A stretch of 21,023 nucleotides of DNA, from NCBI GenBank assembly GCA_900767585.1, contig CAAFZP010000007.1, positions 1 to 21,023 of the forward strand, written 5' to 3'. The stretch comes from Lachnospiraceae bacterium (GTDB lineage: Bacteria > Bacillota > Clostridia > Lachnospirales > Lachnospiraceae). Positions within the stretch are counted from its first letter, which is position 1; each line of letters starts with the position of its first letter. Shown here one piece after another: positions 15,088 to 21,023 of this stretch. Under the pieces are notes generated by a model. That model worked only from the letters and a program-made list of their open reading frames with translations. It searched no databases and was not told the origin of the DNA. The translations under genes and the position numbers were made by a program.

Positions 15088-15330
15088 TTAATCCAGTATA
15101 TCCTTATCTTGAAAATATAAGGTTCCACATACAATCACACAAAGTAATCCGAACAGGGCAATCACAAATCCACTCATTGGTTTTACACCTTCATAATTGA
15201 CATAGGAACTTCTCTGCCACATCGTATAACTTCCCGGCAGCCACCAACAGGTATAATAAGCAGATAGAATATAGATTCCACACGTTGCAGCAAAGCTTAT
15301 AACCGGTGTAAACAAGAAACTGAAAAGCAT
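15088..15330 (-). pseudogene. C-terminal remnant of an ABC-2 type transporter permease
   Basis: About 80 codons of a permease tail. One hydrophobic segment (FSFLFTPVISFAATCGIYIL), then WWLPGSYTMWQRSSYVNYEG, then a final membrane segment and the ending YFQDKDILD resemble the last part of ABC-2 permeases from peptide or antibiotic exporters. No ribosome site precedes the ATG at 15330 and no ATG opens the longer frame, which runs on into antisense of the response regulator and starts only at TTG 15381. The N-terminal two thirds are missing. The adjoining regulator fragment is truncated at the same place, which points to a deletion that removed both 5' ends. Such permeases are often next to LytTR regulators, which fits the context. 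Confidence 0.6.
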
Positions 15331-15816
15331 CCAAAATATATGCAGGACAGCTTCGCCGTCCACCCCTACCACTTCCTTCAAAAACCGGTCCAGGAAGTCG
15401 AAATGAAGCAGCTGCTATCAGATATCCTCGAAGAGTACACGAAAAATCTATCGTTGATTTCGATTGTAGATGGCTATGACCGGGAATATACATTGAACTT
15501 AAAAGATGTCTATTACATCGAAGTAAAAAATGCGAAGTCCAAAGAATTATGTTTTCATATGCGGGAGGATGTGGTTCCTGCGAAGGGGACGATCACCACT
15601 TGGAGTTCCATGCTGGATGAAACAATGTTTATGATGTGTTCCCGCACAGTTCTTGTCAATCTTTCCCATATTCACTATCTGAAGAATTGCACGATTATTT
15701 TTGACAACGGTGCCACCGTCTCCATGAGCCGACGGAACCGGAAACTGATCACGGATCGCTACCTGAATCAGGTGGTTGCCATACACTCGGATTTTTATAC
15801 GCATCAAGGAGACTAA
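15331..15816 (+). pseudogene. LytTR response regulator lacking most of the receiver domain
   Basis: The last ~160 codons of an AgrA/LytR-type response regulator. The open frame from ATG 15340 gives 158 residues. It begins with MQDSFAVHPYHFLQKPV, the end of a receiver domain that still has the beta-5 lysine (K15) but lacks the phosphorylated aspartate and the acidic pocket. A complete LytTR DNA-binding domain follows (about 40-150: DGYDREYTLNLKDVYYIEV, CSRTVLVNLSHIHYL, SMSRRNRKLI). Full relatives are about 240 residues, so some 85 are missing. No good ribosome site precedes ATG 15340. The reading frame is open upstream of the junction, but there it encodes antisense of the permease remnant. 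The gene ends 1 base before the histidine kinase. If expressed, it would be a phosphorylation-independent DNA binder. Confidence 0.7.
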
Positions 15817-15817
15817 T

Positions 15818-17143
15818 ATGCAGTACGCACTTACGATACTTACATATCTTTTTGATATGTTCATCTTAACTACATTTCTGATGAACACGTTGCATCATTT
15901 CAAGAAACGTTATACCCCACTATATCTTTGTGTCCTTGTCGGCTGTGAATGCTGTCTGTATGGATGTGAAGTGCTGAACAGCCAATTTCCTACCATGTCA
16001 TCAGCAATTGGCACAGTTCTTATCAGTCTGGTCACAACGTTTATTCTGTGTTTATTTTTTACCAGCAGTCTGAAAACAAAGCTATATGTGGTACTGCTGT
16101 TCCAGATCCTTGCATTACTTGGGGAAGCCATCTTTACTTTCCTGTTTACAAAACTAAATCCTGACTTCTATGTAGAGAGTGACACTGCTTTTTTATACAG
16201 TGTTATGAATATCGGTTCCAAGGTCGTCCTGTTCATATTCTGCCTGCTCATGTCATTATCGTTTCGGAAGCAGGCACCTGCGCACTCTCTGGAATACAAG
16301 TTTTTGATTTTATCTACACCAATCATATCCATCATCATTTATGTATGCCTGCCGCTTCAACATCTGTTTCTGATTGATAACATACTTTTCTATGAGCTTT
16401 TGATTTTCTGTCTGGTGTTGTTAAATATCATAAACTATATTCTGATTCAGAAAGAATATGCATCGACTGCATTAAAATACACAAACGCCCAGATGGAAGA
16501 TCAGATTCGCTTTCAGAAGGAAAAATACGAACAGCTCAGTGAATCCTATCGGCAAAGCCGCCGGATCATCCACGACCTCAAAAAGCAGTATTTCTGCATC
16601 AACGAGTATGTGGATAACGCCGAATACGACAAACTAAAAGCCTTTACAAAGGAAGCTGTCAGAGATATCGAATCAACATATTCCAAATACAATACCGGTA
16701 ATCTGGTCATTGATTCTTTCCTGACAAACTATGATACACTTGCAGCGAAAAATCATATTCAGTTTGTTGCTAAGCTTGGGGTAACATATAACCGGATTCC
16801 GGTCAATGATTATGATTTATGTGTGATTCTCGGCAATATGCTTGATAACTGTCTGAAAGCATGTATTGCCAATCCTTCCAGTGAGAATTTTATCCACATC
16901 GCGATTGCGACTACCGAAAATGATAAATTCACGATTCACTGCGAGAACACAACCGCAGAGGGAACATCCCTGGAGCACATACATGCCAACCGGCAAAATT
17001 CCCTCTATCACGGATATGGTCTCACCAATATCCGGAATACAGCAGAAAAATATCATGGTTTCTTCACTTACAGCGTTGAAACCCTCTTCTATATGGACTT
17101 GATGATTCCAATTATCGAAAAAAGCAAACGCATTATGCTCTAA
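15818..17143 (+). CDS. AgrC-like sensor histidine kinase (GHKL ATPase)
   Basis: A 441-residue membrane sensor kinase of the HPK10/AgrC type. The N-terminal ~210 residues hold about six membrane segments with short loops, the usual sensor for peptides or wall stress. A coiled-coil linker follows (about 220-248, QMEDQIRFQKEKYEQL). The phosphoacceptor is H252 in RRIIHDLKKQY. The ATPase domain has the N box ILGNMLDNCLKAC (N340, N344) and a G box HGYGLTNIRNTAEKYHG (398-414). AAGGAG lies 6 bases before the ATG, which is 1 base after the regulator remnant, so the pair was an operon. The kinase itself looks intact, but its cognate regulator lacks the phosphoacceptor aspartate and no clear promoter is seen. 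It may be decaying or may act on another regulator. The stop overlaps the convergent yfbR end by 2 bases. Confidence 0.85.
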   Translation: MQYALTILTYLFDMFILTTFLMNTLHHFKKRYTPLYLCVLVGCECCLYGCEVLNSQFPTMSSAIGTVLISLVTTFILCLFFTSSLKTKLYVVLLFQILALLGEAIFTFLFTKLNPDFYVESDTAFLYSVMNIGSKVVLFIFCLLMSLSFRKQAPAHSLEYKFLILSTPIISIIIYVCLPLQHLFLIDNILFYELLIFCLVLLNIINYILIQKEYASTALKYTNAQMEDQIRFQKEKYEQLSESYRQSRRIIHDLKKQYFCINEYVDNAEYDKLKAFTKEAVRDIESTYSKYNTGNLVIDSFLTNYDTLAAKNHIQFVAKLGVTYNRIPVNDYDLCVILGNMLDNCLKACIANPSSENFIHIAIATTENDKFTIHCENTTAEGTSLEHIHANRQNSLYHGYGLTNIRNTAEKYHGFFTYSVETLFYMDLMIPIIEKSKRIML

Positions 17144-17739
17144 CTTAACTCATCGAGTGTCTTCGCATAGGCTGGCAGGAATTCCTGCACGAAGTCCTTT
17201 ACTTCCGGGTAGCTCTTTGATAGCTCCTGCACCATCTGCTCCGTGCTTTCCTTCGCCTTGACGAATTCGCGGTTGCCGGTTTTTTCTTCCTCCATACACT
17301 TGATCAATGCAGAGAGTTTATCTGCCGCTTTTACGAGCTTCCAGAGATACTTCGTCTCTTCCGTATCATCGCCCTGCTTGAAGAAGTAGTCCCGGTAATA
17401 TGTCTGCAGATCTTCCGGAAGCTGTCCGATCAGCTTCTCGCACGCTTCATCCTCGATAGAATGAAAGAGATCCTTCATCCGGTTATTGTAATATTTGATC
17501 GGTGTTGGCATATCTCCGGTGATGATCTCGGACGCGTCGTGATACAGTCCGATCACTGCCGCCTTGTCGGCATCTAAATGCTTGCCATACCGCACATTTC
17601 CGATCACGCAGAGCGCATGCGCAAGCATGCTTACCTCCAGGCTGTGTTCCGACAATGTCTCCGGGTATGTGTTCCGCATGAGCGCCCAGCGCTCAATATA
17701 TTTCATGCGCGCCACGGTCGCAAAGAAATTGTATTCCAT
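17140..17739 (-). CDS. yfbR: YfbR-type HD-domain 5'-deoxynucleotidase
   Basis: A 199-residue HD-domain phosphohydrolase like E. coli YfbR, which removes phosphate from deoxynucleoside 5'-monophosphates in the cytosol. The metal-binding residues are in place: H32 in LSEHSLEV, H67-D68 in GLYHDASEIITGD with E71 nearby, and D140 in KAADKLSALIKC. The R17-W18 pair (ERWALMRNT) that helps select deoxy sugars in YfbR is conserved. I chose the ATG at 17737-17739, with GGAGG about 9 bases upstream, over an in-frame ATG six codons earlier that overlaps this ribosome site. Its C-terminus overlaps the histidine kinase stop, with no terminator between the convergent genes. Upstream lies the palindromic element, and no convincing promoter was found outside it. 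Confidence 0.9.
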   Translation of the reverse strand: MEYNFFATVARMKYIERWALMRNTYPETLSEHSLEVSMLAHALCVIGNVRYGKHLDADKAAVIGLYHDASEIITGDMPTPIKYYNNRMKDLFHSIEDEACEKLIGQLPEDLQTYYRDYFFKQGDDTEETKYLWKLVKAADKLSALIKCMEEEKTGNREFVKAKESTEQMVQELSKSYPEVKDFVQEFLPAYAKTLDELS

Positions 17740-17764
17740 CTTGATTTTCCTCCACATATTCGAG

Positions 17765-18026
17765 ACGTTTTGTGATTTCTATATCTATGTATCCATGTCT
17801 GCAAATATAAGATGAATTGAAACTAAGAAGTACTAAATGTTCTGCTGTATATTTTAATATCGTACGCAACCGCCGCCAATTCGCCATCCGTGGCTCAGTG
17901 GCGGCTTGTTTGAACATCGTGTTCAAACATTGCTGAATATTTACAGAACATCAAGTACTTCTAAGTTCCAATCATATTTATATTTGCAGACATGGATACA
18001 TACGGATATAGAAACCACAAAATCGT
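17765..18026. repeat. Large palindromic element (83/80-base inverted repeats with structured centre)
   Basis: This element fills most of the 315-base gap between yfbR and ftsH. The left arm 17765-17844 and right arm 17944-18026 are inverted copies; by eye about 70 of 83 aligned columns agree, with 3 gap columns, including a perfect 25-base block. The 99-base centre holds a nested hairpin (17872-17878 with 17899-17905, and inside it 17883-17886 with 17891-17894) and a perfect 10-bp hairpin with loop TCG (17907-17916 with 17920-17929). No T-run follows, so it is not a simple terminator. It contains no gene I can support. A MITE-like non-autonomous element or a structured RNA processed from the ftsH-yfbR transcript are the two main readings. 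Confidence 0.85.
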
Positions 18027-18054
18027 TTCCTGCTATTTATTAAAAATCATATTC

Positions 18055-19986
18055 CTACTGTACCTTTTCCGCTTCCGTAAGCTTTACGTTTTGGTACTTC
18101 TCGTATAATTCCATGAATTCCTTGCCGCTCAGGTTCTCCTTCTCGTAGAGTACCTGTGCGATCGCATCGAGTGTCGGCATATTCTTTTTAAGTAACTTGT
18201 ATGCCTTCTCGTAGCTTGCTTTCATCATGTTCTTGACTTCGGTATCGACCTTCGTCTCTGTCTCAGAAGAACAATTTAATACGCGGCGGTTATCCAAGTA
18301 TTCTCCGGTTACTCCTTCGAGCTGCACCATACCGAACTTCTCGGACATACCGTACATCGTGATCATCGTCCGCGCCAGGCTCGTCGCCTTCTCAATATCA
18401 TTGGAGGCACCATTCGTAACGGAATCGAACTTCAGCTCCTCCGCGGCACGCCCCGCCAGAAATGTCACGATATCCTCTTCCATTTCTTTCTTCGTCTGTA
18501 ACTGCTTCTCTTCCTCCGGCACCTGCCATACATAGCCAAGCGCGCCGGATGTACGCGGTACGATCGTGATACGCTGGATCGGAAGTGTGTTCTTCTGCAA
18601 TGCAGCAACAAGCGCGTGTCCAACCTCATGGTAGGCAACGATCTTCTTCTCTCTTGGTGAGAGCAGCTTCTCTTTCTTCTCTTTTCCGGCGAATACAACT
18701 TCCACCGAAGCGATCAGATCCTTCTGGGATACATAATCCCGCTTGTTGCGGACTGCCATTAACGCCGCCTCATTGATGATATTCGCAAGGTCTGCACCGA
18801 CAGCCCCGGATGTGGCAAGTGCAAGCTCCTTGAAATCTACCGTCTCATCCATCTTCACATTCTTCGAATGTACTTTGAGTGTATCGATACGTCCCTGCAT
18901 ATCCGGCTTTGACACGATGATTCTACGGTCGAACCGTCCCGGACGAAGCAATGCCTTGTCAAGTACCTCCGGGCGGTTGGTGGCTGCAAGCACGATAATT
19001 CCCTTTGAGCTGTCGAAACCATCCATCTCCGACAAAAGCTGGTTCAATGTCTGTTCCCGCTCGGAATCGCCACCGCTCTGTCTGGTATCCCGGCTTCGGC
19101 CGATGGCATCAATCTCATCGATAAATACAATACAAGGTGCCATCGAATTTGCTTTCTTGAACAAGTCTCGCACGCGGCTCGCACCGACACCGACGAACAT
19201 CTCCACAAACTCCGAACCGGACAGCGAAAAGAACGGAACATTCGCCTCGCCGGCAACTGCCTTGGCAAGCAGCGTCTTACCGGTTCCCGGAGGTCCTACA
19301 AGCAGAGCACCCTTCGGCAGCTTCGCACCGATCTTCAAGTACCGCTCCGGCTGGTCTAAGAAATCCACCATCTCCCAGAGCGATTCCTTTGCCTCCTCCT
19401 GTCCGGCAACATCCGCGAATGTCACACCGGTTTTCTTCTCCACATACATCTTCGCATTGCTTTTTCCAAATCCGCCGGATTTGGACATATTCTTCATCAC
19501 AAGCGACATCAGGATATAAAATGCAGCGATCATGATTACATAGGAAAGAATCGTCTGCATGATTGCATTTTTTCCTTCATCGATTTCTTCATACTCGACA
19601 TCTGCTTTCTCGAGCCGGTCCACGATCTTATAATCCGCAATCCGGATGACATAATATGTCTTGTCCAGCTCTGCGCCCGTCTCCTTGGAAATCGGAGTAA
19701 AACTGATGCGGTCATTGTAGATTTTTACTTTTGTCACTTCTTTATCGTCAAGCATCTGCAGGAATTTGTCATACGTAATCTTCTCCTGTTTGGACTGCTG
19801 TATCGCAGTGATTCCCTGCCAGAGCATAAATGTCAATAAGATAGAGGCAATCAGAATGATGACTGTCTTCGATGGTTTTTTCTTGTTGTTATTGCTGTCA
19901 TTGTTGTTATTGCCAGGATTGTTATGATCGGAATTCCGATTGTCCGAATCATTGTTCAACCCGGAATTTTTCTGTTCATTTCCCAT
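18055..19986 (-). CDS. ftsH: ATP-dependent zinc metalloprotease FtsH
   Basis: A 643-residue membrane AAA+ protease that degrades membrane and short-lived cytosolic proteins as a hexamer. Residues 10-34 are an unusual Asn/Asp-rich tract, then membrane segment 1 (about 40-60), an extracytoplasmic domain, and membrane segment 2 (about 144-165). The AAA domain has Walker A GPPGTGKT (231-238), the pore loop FVGVG, Walker B VFIDEID (287-293), and the SRH ending RPGRFDRR. The protease zinc site is HEVGH (453-457) with D530 as third ligand. The C-terminus ends near TEAEKVQ, as in Firmicute FtsH. The ATG has GGAG 8 bases upstream. It follows glyA on the same strand after that gene's terminator. No clear promoter was found in the 55 bases between, so partial read-through or a weak internal promoter are both possible. 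Confidence 0.97.
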   Translation of the reverse strand: MGNEQKNSGLNNDSDNRNSDHNNPGNNNNDSNNNKKKPSKTVIILIASILLTFMLWQGITAIQQSKQEKITYDKFLQMLDDKEVTKVKIYNDRISFTPISKETGAELDKTYYVIRIADYKIVDRLEKADVEYEEIDEGKNAIMQTILSYVIMIAAFYILMSLVMKNMSKSGGFGKSNAKMYVEKKTGVTFADVAGQEEAKESLWEMVDFLDQPERYLKIGAKLPKGALLVGPPGTGKTLLAKAVAGEANVPFFSLSGSEFVEMFVGVGASRVRDLFKKANSMAPCIVFIDEIDAIGRSRDTRQSGGDSEREQTLNQLLSEMDGFDSSKGIIVLAATNRPEVLDKALLRPGRFDRRIIVSKPDMQGRIDTLKVHSKNVKMDETVDFKELALATSGAVGADLANIINEAALMAVRNKRDYVSQKDLIASVEVVFAGKEKKEKLLSPREKKIVAYHEVGHALVAALQKNTLPIQRITIVPRTSGALGYVWQVPEEEKQLQTKKEMEEDIVTFLAGRAAEELKFDSVTNGASNDIEKATSLARTMITMYGMSEKFGMVQLEGVTGEYLDNRRVLNCSSETETKVDTEVKNMMKASYEKAYKLLKKNMPTLDAIAQVLYEKENLSGKEFMELYEKYQNVKLTEAEKVQ

Positions 19987-20041
19987 TTATTTTCTCCATT
20001 TTTCCGCATACTTTATGCTGGCCTCATCCGGCTTATTTTAT

Positions 20042-20105
20042 AAAAAACAGAAACCGGGCACTTCGTAACAGGGAACGGATTCCCTCTCACGCAGCCCCCG
20101 GTTTC
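20042..20105 (-). terminator. Two-tier rho-independent terminator of glyA
   Basis: The outer 9-bp stem (20050-20058 with 20097-20105) and the inner 6-bp stem with tetraloop (20070-20075 with 20080-20085) are separated by 11-base internal loops on each side. On the minus strand the outer stem is followed by CTG-less spacing and then TTTTTT (A-run 20042-20047). It lies 28 bases after the glyA stop and before ftsH. Confidence 0.8.
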
Positions 20106-20133
20106 GCATTTTTCACATCTGATTCATATCATA

Positions 20134-21023
20134 CTATGCATACAGTGGATACTTGTCTGTGATGCTCTTCACAAGTGCCATTGCCTTGTCGTTATCCTTG
20201 TCAATGACTGCAGCCTTGATTGCATCTGCGATCACGATCATATCGTCTTCCTTTGCTCCACGGGTTGTGATAGCCGGTGTACCAAGACGAATACCACTTG
20301 TAACAAATGGTGACTTTGGATCGTTCGGTACTGTGTTCTTGTTCGCTGTGATATGAACAGAATCGAGAAGCTTCTCCACTTCCTTACCGGTCAGATCCAG
20401 GTTCTGTAAGTCAACCAGCATCAGGTGATTGTCTGTACCGCCGGATACGATCTTGAATCCACGCTCGGTCAGTGCATGTGCCAGACATGCTGCGTTCTTC
20501 ACAACCTGCTTCTGATACTCTTTGTATTCGTCTGTCAAAGCTTCCTTCAGGCAGACTGCCTTACCTGCGATGACATGCATCAGAGGACCGCCCTGAATAC
20601 CAGGGAACACTGCCTTATTGAAGTTATACTTCTCATTTACTTCGTTGCTTGAGAGGATCATACCACCACGTGGTCCACGCAATGTCTTGTGTGTTGTAGT
20701 GGTTGTTACGTGTGCATATGGGATTGGGCTTTGGTGAAGTCCGGCTGCTACCAGACCTGCGATGTGTGCCATATCTACCATCAGATATGCGCCTACTTCA
20801 TCTGCGATCTCACGGAATCTCTTAAAATCAATCGCACGGGCATATGCACTGGCTCCGGCCACGATCAGCTTTGGCTTGCACTCCTTTGCGATCCGCAGTA
20901 CTTCATCATAGTCGATAAAGCCCTCATCATTTACTCCATAAGGAACCACATGAAAATACTTACCGGACATATTTACCGGGCTGCCGTGTGTCAGATGTCC
21001 GCCATGTGCCAGATTCATTCCCA
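20134..21023 (-). CDS. glyA: Serine hydroxymethyltransferase, C-terminal part (partial)
   Basis: The last ~296 residues of SHMT, the cytosolic PLP enzyme that interconverts serine and glycine while loading tetrahydrofolate with a one-carbon unit. The window begins inside GMNLAHGGHLTHGSPVN. VDMAHIAGLVAAG contains the PLP-contacting Asp and His, and TTTTTHKTLRGPRGG contains the Schiff-base lysine. The folate and C-terminal regions (TSGIRLGTPAITTRG, then the helical tail ending ITDKYPLYA) are complete. About 115-120 N-terminal residues and the start lie beyond the right edge. The gene is followed by a two-tier terminator. Codon use is like gltX and ftsH (highly expressed, GC-richer third positions), unlike the AT-rich glycosyltransferase operon. 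Confidence 0.97.
   Translation of the reverse strand, partial: GMNLAHGGHLTHGSPVNMSGKYFHVVPYGVNDEGFIDYDEVLRIAKECKPKLIVAGASAYARAIDFKRFREIADEVGAYLMVDMAHIAGLVAAGLHQSPIPYAHVTTTTTHKTLRGPRGGMILSSNEVNEKYNFNKAVFPGIQGGPLMHVIAGKAVCLKEALTDEYKEYQKQVVKNAACLAHALTERGFKIVSGGTDNHLMLVDLQNLDLTGKEVEKLLDSVHITANKNTVPNDPKSPFVTSGIRLGTPAITTRGAKEDDMIVIADAIKAAVIDKDNDKAMALVKSITDKYPLYA

Noticed and set aside
17693..17926. A 77-codon minus-strand frame running from the palindromic element into yfbR
   Set aside because: It starts in the central hairpin and ends out of frame inside yfbR, with no ribosome site. It is better explained as chance reading through the repeat, although copies of the repeat may be annotated as small proteins elsewhere.
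17740..18054. Possible tRNA, T-box or known riboswitch in the ftsH-yfbR gap
   Set aside because: No CCA-ended cloverleaf with an anticodon arm, no T-box sequence and no terminator T-run. The structure is dominated by one long inverted repeat.
1..21023. Prophage, insertion sequence, CRISPR array or toxin-antitoxin module
   Set aside because: No transposase, integrase, phage structural gene, spaced direct repeats or small paired toxin genes were seen. The genes are housekeeping and envelope types.

Overview
The window looks like ordinary chromosome from an anaerobic, low-to-mid GC Firmicute of the class Clostridia, most likely a Lachnospiraceae gut bacterium. This rests on several things. The housekeeping proteins (GltX, FtsH, GlyA, ArgG) are Firmicute-like. 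The promoters are strong sigma-A type with 17-bp spacers. The proteins include DegV paralogs, SH3-plus-hydrolase wall proteins, a LytTR/AgrC-type two-component pair, and an amidase of the lachnospiraceal 'GPGST' loop type. The genus cannot be fixed from the sequence alone. No rRNA, tRNA, CRISPR array, phage gene or transposase was seen.

Layout. Positions 1-411 hold the 3' end of argG and its terminator. Positions 421-5220 (minus strand) are a tight four-gene glycosyltransferase operon (GT4, GT2, GlfT1-like GT2, GlfT2-like GT2) that probably builds a galactofuranose-containing surface glycan. Positions 5336-13409 form an envelope-rich block: an SH3/SleB-type wall hydrolase, two DegV fatty-acid-binding proteins, a lipoprotein with an amidase fold that has lost its catalytic residues, the undecaprenyl-phosphate transporter PopT (DUF368, plus strand), a DUF2156 protein, and a very acidic single-pass membrane protein of unknown family. 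gltX (13576-15030) is divergent from the acidic-protein operon.

Positions 15088-17143 are a damaged locus. An ABC-2 permease tail (minus) and a LytTR response regulator without most of its receiver domain (plus) meet head to head at about 15330. An intact AgrC-like histidine kinase follows. The minus-strand genes yfbR, ftsH and glyA (partial) fill the remainder. A roughly 260-bp palindromic element lies between yfbR and ftsH.

The observations I rate highest are: (1) an exact WalR-type box upstream of a clear sigma-A promoter for the wall hydrolase; (2) an amidase-fold lipoprotein with three of four active-site residues replaced; (3) the 17765-18026 palindrome with two nested tip hairpins; (4) the double-truncation scar at about 15330; (5) the galactofuranosyltransferase pair. 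I did not find a clear new defence or mobile system.
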